Of a stretch of DNA of 64,000 nucleotides, positions 23,460-34,818 are shown one piece after another. Every line of letters begins with the position of its first letter. Positions within the stretch are counted from its first letter, which is position 1. A program made the position numbers and the translations under genes. Below the pieces are notes generated by a model that saw nothing but the letters and a program-made list of their open reading frames with translations, was not told the origin of the DNA and searched no databases. The DNA is taken from NCBI GenBank assembly GCA_020746875.1, contig JAGTJL010000006.1, positions 1,860,001 to 1,924,000 of the forward strand. The letters run 5' to 3'. Source of the DNA: Rhexocercosporidium sp. MPI-PUGE-AT-0058 (lineage: Eukaryota > Ascomycota > Leotiomycetes > Helotiales).

Positions 23460-23740
23460 ATCGACGGTTTTGAAAATAGTTCGTCCCTCTTTATCGACCG
23501 TCTTCAATATTGACTCGTCCTTGTCGATCGACCGTGGTACTGGCCCTGTCCTCTATTATCGATCGACTTTGAAGTTGGTTCTCCTTTCCTCTCCGTATTC
23601 CTTAATGATAGACTGTCTTTGATGCTAGTTGTCTTGACCGATCGACCGTGAAGTTGGCACTGTGTCCCTCTATCAACCGTCTTTGACATTGGCTCAGCCC
23701 CCTCTGTCCCTATTCATCGGCCGTATTGTGTCTGCCCGGT
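23460..23740 (+). repeat. Degenerate minisatellite, about 8 units of 31-46 bp
   Basis: Units begin with ATCGACCGT or a close variant at 23460, 23493, 23527, 23562, 23608, 23641, 23672 and 23716. Most continue with a TTTGAAGTTGG-like block and a TGTCCCTCT-like block. The spacing is mostly 31-35, with two longer units of 44-46. Confidence 0.7.
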
Positions 23741-24755
23741 TCCCTTCATTTTCTAATCACTAATATTAGCTTATCCTAATCCACTCCTGGCCTGTCGGAT
23801 GTCCTGATATCCAACCTACTTTGTCCTATCGTTCGACCAAACTGTTCGTAGTCTCTTCCTAGTGCATTAGTAGCAGAAGATAATTTGACCGCTAGTGCTG
23901 ATACCGAAAACGATACCGAAGCTGAAGCGCAGAACGGGAAGAGTAGCAGAGGCGTCTTGATGTATTTTATTAGTTTTGGCCGACCCATAAAGAAGAGTAT
24001 GACTTTGGGTGGATGGAATGATGTTAGAGATTAGCTAGAGGGGAAAGTTCTGGATCTGAGGTTGAAAAGTTTTGAATTTGCAAACATCCAATCCCATCAT
24101 GCCCTAAATCTTCTGCAGCCTGGGTAGTATCTTGAATTCCCCTCCCCGCATCGCCCAACTTCGTCATCGCGCACGTCCCGCCCCGCAACACCCAACCTTC
24201 CCATCTCTTAAGATATCCAACAACATCCAAACCACTTCAGCCTCCCAATTCACAGTAAAGACACAAAAACAATGCTATGGGAATTCTAATCTCCTGCCTA
24301 AATATCGCGAAATCCCAATACAAAAACTCTCCTCCCTCTCAAACAACAACCAAAATCCCCGGCGCCCAGACCTCGACACCAGCTCCAGCTCCAGTTCCAG
24401 CTCTAAGTCCGCAAGAGCAGCCGCCATCATTATATCCCACGCCAGTGCCGGTCCGAGAAGGATTGGTAGTCGAACATCTAGCTACCTCGCCGCCACCCAT
24501 ACCCACACCCATCGAGGGAGAAGCGGACAAGAACTACAAAGCAGGAAGCAGTGGTGTGACGCCGGTGCAGGGACTGGGTTCTGCGTGAGCGGCTCTCGAT
24601 TTCTCATATCCTCTCCTCTGCGTGCTTTGGGTTCTGCGAGGGGAAGTAGATTGAGCGCGAGCTTGAGTTTGCATAGAGCTGAACGGACTTTCTTTAGCAC
24701 TTCGACAACCACACAGACAGGAGGAAAGGACGATAAGGATACAGCAGCAGGAACA

Positions 24756-25357
24756 ATGGCTACAGACGAAGACTACATGTCGTTCCTCGACAAAGCGAAC
24801 CAGGACCCCAATGAAGGCGTTGCGAAGGCGCAGGGGAGTGGGAAGGTGGAATTCAAAACTACGGATGAGGGCGTGAAGGTCCCGGGATGTATTCAGAAGG
24901 TGCTGGGGAAGGGAGAGGCGTTTTATGTCAGTGATGCGGATGAGCCTTTCGTGGGGGTGGCGTTAAAGTTGAGTGGGAAGGGGTTGCCTGATGAAGGTAT
25001 GTTTCTTTACGTTACTCTATTTTCTCCTGTGGCTGTTTCTTGGACTCATGGCATGGATTGATCCGGATTGGACTTGTTCTGAAGTATGCTAATATGTTAA
25101 TTCTGTTCTTAGCTACATTCGCTAAACTCATCAACCATCCCAAGCCCAAGGATGCGGATATCCAGATCATGGATGTGGGCGAGTGGGATACGCAGGGACA
25201 GTATAAGGATGTTGTTGAGGCTACGAGGGAGGCGGTTAAGGGGAGTGATGTGAGAGTTTATAGGGTTGTGAAGGATGGGTCGAGGGTAGAGTATTGGGTT
25301 GTTGGTGTTGAGGGGGGAGAGTTGGTTGGTGTTAAGGCTTTAGCTGTTGAGAGTTAG
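24756..25357 (+). CDS. Conserved fungal protein of unknown function, possibly mitochondrial
   Basis: Exons 24756-24996 and 25113-25357 (in-phase GT..AG intron, 116 nt) encode 161 residues beginning MATDEDYMSFLDKANQDP, with a favourable AACA before the ATG. I do not recognise a named domain. The protein is soluble, rich in Lys, Glu and Val, and the second exon looks like an alternating beta/alpha fold. The same frame stays open upstream to an ATG at 24132. That extension contains RALGSARGSRLSASLSLH followed by RAERTFFST, which looks like a mitochondrial targeting sequence with an Arg near the cleavage site. The real start may therefore be upstream, giving a mitochondrial protein; 24756 is the conservative choice. 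Confidence 0.65.
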
Positions 25358-28076
25358 GGCGTGAGGATGGGTTATGAACTGATGGTAGATTGGGAGATAT
25401 GAACCTGTTGGGTTGAGCTTTAAGGAAGACACTGGGCAAAGAATTTCGGAGGCTTGCTGTGATACCACTATTAGTACGTTGGAATGAGGCTCAATGGAAG
25501 CACATTATTTGCAGAGGACTCGTCCTTCTGGTGTCGCTTATGACCTAGGCATTGATATTTAACAAGCAATGCTCCAATATTTCTTTACAGGTGTTGTTCT
25601 AGATGTGGAGAATTCCAAAGTCTTAAGATCTGTCAGTTCAAGCAATGCCCAGTCCTTGGATTCTCTTGTGGGATTTGGCCGAATCCAGGGTCAGCTTTTT
25701 TCAGTCTTGGGGGTAACATGAATCGACTTTCAGAGCTTCAGAGTCTTGAGGTCAAGCAATGACCAGTGCTTGTGTTCTCTGGTGGTGTGGGTGGTTTTTG
25801 CCGAATCATACTTCGATTGACACTTTACCTAAATACCAGCAGGAGAGACTTTGCTCTCCTTTGATGTCCCACCTGTATCCACTTTCACAAATCTACCCCG
25901 ATAATGGCCGGCCACCTTAAAGGGTAGTCATATGAAGTCTGGGTCAAAGGGAGTTCTTTTTTTCAGCGTCGAAAGCTTCACTCTTCTGGCTTTAAAGCCA
26001 ACGACATTCCGTTGCCTCAAACACACAGACCAGCTTTGCCTCAGCCCGGATCCAAGCCTACGTCGACCCCCAGATACCGTATCACATACACTGTTGGTAC
26101 CAACGGGTAGATATTCGGTACATAGACAACAACTTTAAAGCGCTCTTTGGACATCGGTACTTGTGGGTAGATCGCCAGCCACTTTGCGACCTGTCATCCG
26201 TCATCTGTCTCGAGCTTGTGACGAAAATAAACACACACAGCCCATGGCAATATTCGAGTGCGGAAGTACCTAGGAATGCAAGATGAAAACGGCCATGATC
26301 CACTTGATCTCCAACGGCTAGTGTTTGAAGATTTCTGCCGATTATCACGTGCATCTCCAGGACAGGGCATCTCGTTAGCCGTTCCGATCGTCGTTTATTC
26401 TCGAGGTTGTCATGTCTTACATATTACCGATAGTTAATTAAGTTCCGGGGGAAATCATCGCGATTAACTCTTGTTCTGGCATTTTACGTTCAATAATCGT
26501 CGCTTATCTCCTGTCTTTGCCCATGATGGAAATGCTTCTTTTCCGACATACCAAGGCTTCTAGACTGCGCTTCATGCATGCAACAGATTGTCGTCATCTC
26601 CGAGGGAGTGCCGGGGGGTGCGGGCCCGGGTTGGAAGGTTTCTTCCCGTTCGATTCGATTGATTTGATTGTGATAAGGGGAGGGGAGGGGAGGGGATGAC
26701 AGGGGATGCGATGGGGAAGGGAAAGGAAGGCGAGCAAGAGCCAGGAATAGCACAATTAAATAGGGTGGCGGCCAATAAAATCAAGCAACACGCAAGCAAG
26801 ACTGCCACAGGTGTTGATCGACCGAGTAAGTACCAACAAACGAACAAACAATCAATCAGGCAACTTTGTTGTTGATGAGAATGATACTGTAGTGGGTGGG
26901 CAGGCTCAAAGGCAGATGGATGGATGAGAAAAGAGTGTTAATCGAAAATAGAGATTTGATGTCTGTCATGACCTTCGATTACGGGATATTCCACCTTCAA
27001 TATTATTTCAATAATTTGATTTCAAGATTTCAAGATTTCAAAGAGTGGGTTGAGGAATAATGCTGACTCTTGCTGCTGCTTCCCCCTGAACTAGCTGGGA
27101 GCAAACTTGGAGCGAGAGCGAGCGAACGAACGATGATCCTCACTCACTCACTCACTACGGCAGCGTGCCTTGTACCTGCACCTGTTCCTGTACCTGACTA
27201 CGCCCACCGCACGCCTTCCCTTCCCTCTCCTCTCTTTCCAAGCCGATCGATCGATCGATCTTCTAAGGCGGACGGACAATCTCCAATTCGACCGGCCTCT
27301 TGTCTTTTCTTTTTGTTATTGTCAACAAACACCAACAACACCAAACCAAACCAAACTCCTCACTACCACTACCACCACCACCACCACCCAGGACGACATT
27401 TGAAGGAGGTGCAACCTCAAGGAGACGACGCGGGCCTGTTACGCCGAATACCCACCTGGGAAGGTTTGGAGGCGCTGCACGCACACACGTTCCCCCTGTC
27501 CATTTTATCCCATCAGCCATCCGCTCGAATCCCAGCACCAAAACCTTGGCTTGGCGACAAAGACCAGGCCCACCAGACCCAGATCAAACCTGGAATTGGA
27601 TCTTTGCGAGGACGCTGTCCATTCTGTCGCTTTCTCTCTTTCCCAGTCCAAGTTTCTTCAACAGCTTGCATCACCAACCGACCGATTCCTCTCACTGCCT
27701 CCCTCTGGTCTCGAATTCACCCTTGGTTCGACTCCTCGACACTCGTTCACCTCCCTGGGATTCCTGAGCTGGTCACTTCTCTCTTTGGACGCTGTCCTCT
27801 TTTCCTCCACGCCACCTTGCCCTCGATTTCTGTGCTCTCTCAGTCCTTTTCAGCATACTACACTCAAAAACCCGAATTTCTTCGCAGACACTAGCTCAAT
27901 TGATTGAAGGACACCAAAAAAAAAAGGCGGAAGGAATTGCAACATCTTAGTTGAATACTTTCGATCTCTACCCTTAACCAAACCACCAACCACCCTTGGA
28001 TAATTGCCATCCTCCATCTTCATGCTAGGGGGTCCTTAGATATCATAGCTTTTGGTTCTTTTCCTACTATATCGCT
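25358..28076. other. Long intergenic region including the KRE6 promoter and leader
   Basis: No gene with a recognised domain. The last 1 kb is pyrimidine-rich with short repeats: (CACT)n near 27140, (CGAT)n near 27245, (CCA)n near 27363-27390. This is typical of a long fungal promoter or leader. A 274-codon frame (27070-27894) here is Pro, Ser, Thr and Leu biased and matches nothing I know. A purine-rich G4-type motif at 26677-26695 is listed separately. Confidence 0.5.
26677..26695 (+). other. Potential G-quadruplex motif
   Basis: Four runs of four G separated by single A bases lie at 26677-26680, 26682-26685, 26687-26690 and 26692-26695, followed by another G4 run after 26700. Very short loops favour a stable quadruplex. 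Confidence 0.7.
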
Positions 28077-30248
28077 ATGTCTTCCGGCGGCTTACAACCG
28101 AAAAGGCCTCTACACATAACTGTCAATTCTGGCAGTGGAGGGGATTTGTTAGAAAGAATGCGGTCAGAAAGTCCCATATCTGCTATAACTCCTGGAACGC
28201 CTGGTTTCTCAAGGAACTTGTTACCGCAGGCACGCCCTACGACAAGCCAAACGTCTAGACTTCCAGCTGCGGCTACAAATCCATTCTATGGCACAGGAGG
28301 TCTCGAATCAACCGACTCGCTCCTGCTGCCACCTTCCTCACGTGCGAGACCGAGATATCAAGATTCTCCAGGCCCCTCGCGCTCAGGTTCTGCGATGTCC
28401 TCACGGCGGACGAGTTGGGCTTCAGACGCTCCCAGTCATCGAGATAGTCAACATGCGCCTTTTGGTTCTCCTTTCGCTTCTCCCTTTGACGACTCGAGAG
28501 CTCCTTCGCGAGCTGGTAGCGACGACGATAACGTAAATACGCAGACTGTTTCCGAGAAATACAATATTATGCCTTCCGCGGGCTTACTCCTCTTTCCGGA
28601 AGATGTAGAGAAGGACGATTACCTGCATAATCCTGGACCGGACGACAACAAGCGGGATAAGTGTGATATATGGACGAAAAGAGGTATAACGAACGTGGGC
28701 GGCTTGCTGATTGTGACGCTGGGCCTTCTGGTGTTATTCATTGGATATCCAGTTTTGTATGGCCCTCTGGCGTCAGTAAATCCTTCTATTGCTTACTTTC
28801 TATAGGACTTTTGCTCGCCAAGTAGTAGGGGTGCCTACCAGTACATGCAAATCAGACCCGGACTGTCTATCAGACAAATTCCCTCTGCTCAAGAACCAAA
28901 GGATTGGGCTCATCGACCCAGATACACCAGACTCAGCAAAGACAGTCACTTCCAATGACGGGAAAAAGTTAAAGCTCACAGTATGTTTGGTACAATTTTT
29001 CATAGTAGAGGCGAAAACTGATTTTCTAGTTCTCCGACGAATTCAATACCGATGGAAGGACTTTCTACGATGGCGATGATCCGTATTTCCAGGGTGTCGA
29101 TATTTGGTATGGTGTCACTCAGGATCTCGAATGGTACGATCCGGACGCGGTCTCAACTGGCAACGGAACCCTCAATCTCAGATTCGACGCCTTTCAAAAT
29201 CACAACCTCAACTACCGCTCTGGAATGGTACAATCCTGGAATAAGCTTTGTTTCAAAGGTGGACGACTAGAGGCAAGTATCTCTCTGCCTGGGCGTGGAG
29301 ATATTCAGGGTTTCTGGCCGGGTTTCTGGGCTATGGGCAATCTTGGGAGACCAGGGTACCCCGCGACTACGGATGGCATGTGGCCTTACAGTTACGAAGA
29401 TAAGTGCGATGCTGGAATCACCGCAAACCAAAGTTCCCCCGATGGAATTAGTTTGTTGCCCGGAATGCGACTGCCAGCATGTACTTGCAAGAACCAGGAT
29501 CATCCAAACCCGGGTATCTCTCGTTCGTCCCCCGAAATCGATGCCATTGAAGCAAGTTCTGGATTCATGGGGCCTGGACAATACGATGGAGCCACTGGAA
29601 CCGCATCACAGTCCCTGCAGATTGCTCCTTTCGACATCTTTTACCAACCAGACTACGATTACATGGAAATCTACGACCATTCCGTTACTGGTATGAACGT
29701 ATACCGTGGTGGACCTTATCAGGAGGCTTTGTCTGCTGTGACTTGGCTCAACAATGAATGGTACGATGGCAAAGCGTACCAGACCTACGGCTTTGAGTAT
29801 ACTCCTGGAGCTAAAGGCGACGTTTCATGGTTCGTGGGTAACGACTACACCTACAAAATAGATTCCCGTTCGCTGAGGCCAAACGGCAACATTGGTCAAC
29901 GAACCGTCCCGGAGGAGCCTATGAGCATCATCATGAATTTCGGCATGTCAAACAGTTTCGCAACTGTATTCTTGCCAAATTTGGCCAAGTTGATGCCAGC
30001 GACCATGAGGATCGATTATATTCGCATCTACCAAGAAGAAGGCTCGGAGTCTGTGACTTGTGATCCGGAGGGTTATGAAACCACAGAGTATATCAAACAA
30101 CACCCCGAACCTTGTAAGTATTCTCTATCTTCGATTGCAGCGAAGGAGGCTAACCTATCATTTAGACGCAAATCAAAATCTCACCTTGTGGAAAGAAACA
30201 AAATATAAATGGCCTACGAACACTCTTGTCAATGGTTGCACAGCTTGA
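28077..30248 (+). CDS. KRE6: Beta-1,6-glucan biosynthesis protein Kre6/Skn1-like (GH16-related)
   Basis: A type II membrane protein of the secretory pathway needed for cell-wall beta-1,6-glucan. Four exons, 28077-28756, 28806-28980, 29030-30113 and 30166-30248, give 673 residues with matching phases. A disordered Ser/Pro-rich cytoplasmic N-terminus (about 190 residues) precedes one membrane span around GLLIVTLGLLVLFIGYPVL. The lumenal part has FSDEFNTDGRTF near its start, GFWPGFWAMGNLGRPGYP, and the GH16 catalytic-type motif EIDAIE (E-I-D-x-x-E), all hallmarks of Kre6/Skn1. The C-terminus ends in a hydrophilic tail. I chose the donor at 28757 (GTATGG) over a nearer one because it keeps the frame and gives a 49-nt rather than a 34-nt intron. 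Length fits the family. Confidence 0.95.
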
Positions 30249-31937
30249 GAGTTTTGCTGAAACCAGGACCTACCGGAACGACCTGTACAAATTGCTTTTT
30301 TACTTCACCATACATAATACCCTGGAATCGGAAACGAACGATACGTGCCAAAAGAAACATAGAAGCTGGGAAATGGCGCCAAAACATCAATCACATTTTT
30401 CTTTCACCCATCTGCGGTCCTTCACTTCAATCATAGCATTGCGAACACGGAGTTGGCGTTTTATTTTCTTGCATGCATGCATCGCTCTGGCACTGGCACC
30501 TGGTAGGTGTCACTCATATTTTCTTGCGCTCAGTTACATCGTCTGGTTTCGATATGCTTATTGTACAGTACGATACCTTGAGCCGAGGGTAATGGCTTCT
30601 TTTCGTTCTGGCTTGTTTTTGTTTTTAAGCCGAATCGGCGTCTTGGTAGCGAGGAGGCACTCACTACCAATGAATGGACCACCGCTTTCGGCATTTTCGC
30701 GTTAGATGCATACTCTAGATGAGTTTTTATTTTCTGCATGGCATGGGACGGCAAGGACAGGCGGACGAATGGCCCTTTCTGATGGTATGATAGATGAGGA
30801 GGGATGGACAGATGGACGGACGGAAGGGAAAGGAAGGATGGAAGCAAGGGCAGTGGAAACGGATGAGAAGAGGCGAGACGAGGTGAAAATCCCCCCTACT
30901 TGGAGAAGGGGCCTTGGATGTGTCAGGTACGGGAACCTGGGATTGTATAGTCGCCCGCCGGCGTTTTCCCGTTGAATACGGATGGATGAGTACATAGGAG
31001 AAAGGACGGAGAGAGAGGGAGAGAGATAAAATCAAAAGAAAAACAATTCAAACTAAAACCTAGCTTTTCGTGCTTCATGTGTTCTGTGCTGTCCTGGGTA
31101 CGGTGTAGGTGGGTTTGAGTATTGTAGAGGGAAGGAATGTACATGCACAGATAGGAAGAAGTATTTACTAACCAGTTACCAGGTGACCAGAGCCCTAGGA
31201 AACAGAAAGGGGAAGAGACGTGACCATCGTGCGAGCGAGCCAGCGATCAGCGAGATATGGAGAAAAGAGAAGATGAGAAAAGAAGAAAGCAGAGGGGAGG
31301 AAGGGAGCACAAGACAACAAAAAAGACAAGGCGGATTATGGACTAGAGAATGTTATCTGAGTAGTGACGCATGATCATCAGAGGAAGAGATTTGGCGTTT
31401 ATTGCTTGTTGCTTGTTTGCTCGCTTAAGCTAAAGAAAGGGGTTGATGTGATGGGCTGAAGGCTGGACCGGTCTTGGTTTATGTTTTGGTTTTTGTATGT
31501 CGTGGATGCAGAGAAGGAGATCCAATTCATTTGGGAGGAATGGTAGGCTAGTTGATGTGTTTTGCTTACAATGTATTTATATTGCTCGCTTGAAGGCTGT
31601 GACTTAGATTGTCACTTCGTGAGCATTGGATAGCCAACCATGAACAATGAACACGCCTGCATAATTTATACGAGTGGCACAGCAGAGGTTTCTGCTATAC
31701 TGTAGCGCAGTTCACTACCTGAAAATTCATTGTAAATTACTCATAGCTTTGCTAGACGCTATGCTGTGCTGTGTTCACGTCCGGTCCTCAAACAAGTTTC
31801 CCGAAATGTCCCAGAGACCAATCCCTAATTCCAGATAGACTCCGTTCAGAATGCCACTCATAATCCCATTTCCCGCTAGTACTCCGTGACTCCATAGCTT
31901 CTTAAGCACGACTCAGAACCAAACATCAGAAGAACCT
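30249..31937. other. Convergent intergenic region between KRE6 and the F-box gene
   Basis: About 1.7 kb with the 3' ends of both genes. A purine-rich block with GGATGGA and GGACGGA repeats lies at 30770-30870. The open frames here follow that composition, and I see no gene. Confidence 0.5.
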
Positions 31938-33311
31938 TCAAGCCTCATCATCAACGAATGGCCGTAACGACGAATCAACCTTACCCTCCAACTCCCCAGT
32001 AGCTCTAGCCTTCTTCTTCCTAACCTCACGACCTCTCATAATCGAATTGGCCACCCTAGATCCCACCGTACCCTCCAGATTCAGCAACTTAGGTGCCGCC
32101 AAAGAGCTGCTTTCTCCTCCCCAAACACCACCGAATTCCACAACGCTAAGCTTCATGTACTTCTTCATCCGTCTAAAGACCCTGTTCCAGCCCAACACAC
32201 TGCCTTCTAGCCACATGTTGTGCCACTTGATGACCTTCAGGGTGTTGCAATGTCGTTTGAGGAACTCGCTAATGCCGGTTTCGCAGGTGGTTAAGACGGT
32301 GAGTTCTAGCGTGTGGAGGCAGGGCCAGGTCATGCCTTCTGTGATACATTCCCAGACCACGGGGACGTTCATCTGGCGCTGAAGCAGAACGGACTTTGGC
32401 ATCGGGTCTTTGTCGCCAAATGTCAGTCGGAGAGTCTCTAATCCTTTCGCTGTTCTCAGGGCTCTCCCTAACTCTACGTGTCTAGCTCTCACCACCGCCT
32501 CCTCATCCCAGTCGTCGTAGTCCGGCTCCAGAACCAAGTTAATGTGCCGTAGGGTTGTGAATGCTTTGAGATAAAGATCTACAGGCGTAGGGCTGAAGAA
32601 AGACCAGTGGACTCGATGTGCGGTTAACGTTTCGAGAGCAGTGGGCATTGTTGCTCCAGCCAGAAGTAGTGAGCCAAGTGCTCTCGTTCCCGTCTCCTCG
32701 TCATCGGCAATCTCCCCGCCATCCATCATCAAGCCCGGTATGGATAGCGTATTTTCGTACGCCTCCTCCATCGTGTCAGAGGCACAGCAATACTCGGAAC
32801 GCATCTCGATTGTCTTCAAGAGAGGAAACCTAGGGAGCGCCTGCGCCAGCACGGAGAAATCGTAGTGCGTCCTTCTCATATGTATCTGTATATCCAGCAT
32901 GCGCTTGTAAGCCTTCCAAGCATCCGCAATAGTTCCCTCGCTGAGGTTCACCAGGTTGCCTGCCGAGTCGTCTATCTCCAACACGTTGGATTGAAACTCC
33001 AAGAATTCGACTTCCTCCAGGAAGCGCACTTCATAGGTGATACTCGAGACGTAGCGGTGCAAGGAGGCGTGGAGCGAGATGTTGAGGAGGTTCTGGAAGG
33101 ATTTGTAGTTGAACATGACGTGGAGATTTTTCACGAAGTGTCTTTCTCCTACTGTCCCAGCGAGCTGACATGTCTGGCGAAAGTTGCACAGGCTGGGGAG
33201 GGGCATGAAGTCGCAGATGATATGGAGGACTTCCACGGGAAGGACGTGGGTCATGGATTTCCTAGGACCGTTGGTTGTCGCCATGTTTAAGGTGGTGATT
33301 TTTCGTGGCAT
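31938..33311 (-). CDS. F-box domain protein
   Basis: A single uninterrupted frame of 457 codons. Residues about 21-60 fit an F-box: VLPVEVLHIICDFMPLPSLC followed by a conserved R-x-x-C, which would bind Skp1 in an SCF ubiquitin ligase. The rest contains leucine-spaced segments such as LETLRLTFGD, LHTLELTVL and LKVIKWHNMW, like irregular leucine-rich repeats in fungal F-box proteins, and a basic C-terminal tail. The substrate cannot be told from sequence. A second ATG at codon 10 is an alternative start. It is convergent to KRE6 and has no near neighbour upstream. Confidence 0.8.
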   Translation of the reverse strand: MPRKITTLNMATTNGPRKSMTHVLPVEVLHIICDFMPLPSLCNFRQTCQLAGTVGERHFVKNLHVMFNYKSFQNLLNISLHASLHRYVSSITYEVRFLEEVEFLEFQSNVLEIDDSAGNLVNLSEGTIADAWKAYKRMLDIQIHMRRTHYDFSVLAQALPRFPLLKTIEMRSEYCCASDTMEEAYENTLSIPGLMMDGGEIADDEETGTRALGSLLLAGATMPTALETLTAHRVHWSFFSPTPVDLYLKAFTTLRHINLVLEPDYDDWDEEAVVRARHVELGRALRTAKGLETLRLTFGDKDPMPKSVLLQRQMNVPVVWECITEGMTWPCLHTLELTVLTTCETGISEFLKRHCNTLKVIKWHNMWLEGSVLGWNRVFRRMKKYMKLSVVEFGGVWGGESSSLAAPKLLNLEGTVGSRVANSIMRGREVRKKKARATGELEGKVDSSLRPFVDDEA

Positions 33312-34818
33312 AGAGAGGACGGCAAACGTCTAGTCGTTGTGGTATCGTCAGTACTCGGGAGATGAGTGAAGTGAGGACGAAATGACCTGGAGCTAGCTAG
33401 GCTTTAGAGCTGACGAAAAGAAGTTCTTTGCTGATACACCGAACAGCAAGGCAGGTGCTTTACGGCGGCATTTGCATCGAGGTTCCTTGTCGCAAGTAGA
33501 GTGAAAGCGATGCGAGCAGAAATCGGACGATGGTTCTCTACGTGAGGTTTCAAAAGGCTTGGAGGATGTTCCCTTCCGCTCCGACGCGTCTAGATGCGCG
33601 AAGTGGGATGGATGCAGGGCAGGCAGGCGGGGTCGGTCCCCTGATACAGTACAGTTACTGCAAAGTGGAGATCGGGTTAGATCGTGTCAAAGAGAGACTT
33701 GGTCTTTGAGAGGGGTTGAAGATCGAAGAGAGGATTTTGAGAGAGAGATGGGGAAGCAAAAGAACTTAAATGAGACAGAAAGATGCAGTCAATTACTCAG
33801 CGTTCTGATGTCAGAAGCTACGATGCCCTACAGTGTGATGGGTTGGCACTAGTCCCATGCAGCCCTACAGCACTCGCTGACGAGGTGTGAATCAGTCGCA
33901 GACTTTCAACCCGAGAAACTCAGGCCCATTGTTGGAAGTTCGACACGGAGTGCTTCATATCAAAGTCAGATACGTAAGGATATAGGATAGAGAACGTGAA
34001 GCTAGGATAGATAGGCCAAGAGAGGTTGAAGGGAAAGAGTGAGTAACAGTATCTGTTGTAAAAGGTTCGTCCTATGGGATGCCCGTAGAAATCGAAGAGA
34101 GTAATGTCGATCCCCATACTCCTGGGATGTTTTCTCTCGAAACTTGACTCCATCAGAAGTGGGTGGTGTTGTTGGGACGAATGTAGAAAATTTGTGAGGC
34201 TCGCGTTTTGGAGATCAGGCTCAATTAGACCCAACACCAAGACGGGATGATATAAACATAAAAGGGTCAAGCGAGGTGGCAGATCTGGAATGGGTCAACG
34301 TGCTCAATTGTTTCGAGTACATTCAGAATATCTTCGCAGGCGCCACGGTTCCAAAATCAAGAGAACTCGAGACCAAGCCCTCCTGTGATCAGCTTGATAT
34401 CCTTTCAGTGGTATCCTTTCGTGTATTGAGCATTTACCACACTCCCAATCCCAAAGCAGATCCTCTTCACATCTTAGACGCCAACCAGCCCTCGATGGAT
34501 GCTGCCTCCCTCCCACAATATGTACAAGAATGCGCGCGGGATTTCGCCTCACTCAGAAACAAGAACACAGATAAAAGAAAGATGATGCATTTCCAACATT
34601 TACACTTCGCCGCCCTCGCCCTTGAATAGTCCCTGATGCCCAGAAGCGCCTCTACCTTCGTTTATCATGCTCTCGGCATCACCAACTTGCTTGCGCTCGC
34701 TGACTTCTCTGGTATGTCGTAGTTTGAGGTTCATCTGCTTTTGCCACAGCCTCGTCAATCCTTGGGACGGTGTCGAGTTGGATGAGAAACCCACACCACC
34801 CCTCATGACTGCTGATTG
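33312..34818. other. Intergenic between F-box gene 5' end and PDK 3' end
   Basis: Only short frames are present. A 117-codon plus-strand frame at 34276-34629 has no recognised domain. The F-box promoter lies next to 33311. Confidence 0.5.

Larger units (their letters stand above)
22396..24755. other. AT-rich interval with satellites; possible leader of the next gene
   Basis: No firm gene. It holds a hexamer repeat (22821-22863), an AT dinucleotide run near 23078-23093, TTTTA repeats near 23330-23350 and a degenerate minisatellite at 23460-23740. From 24132 onward the sequence is open in two frames; this may be the 5' leader or an N-terminal extension of the gene at 24756. Confidence 0.45.

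Noticed and set aside
27070..27894. 274-codon open frame upstream of KRE6
   Set aside because: Its composition follows CT-rich promoter repeats, it has no domain, and it lies directly before the KRE6 start; treated as leader or promoter.
34276..34629. 117-codon plus-strand frame between F-box and PDK genes
   Set aside because: No domain, no clear splice or promoter signs; kept only as a note in the intergenic entry.
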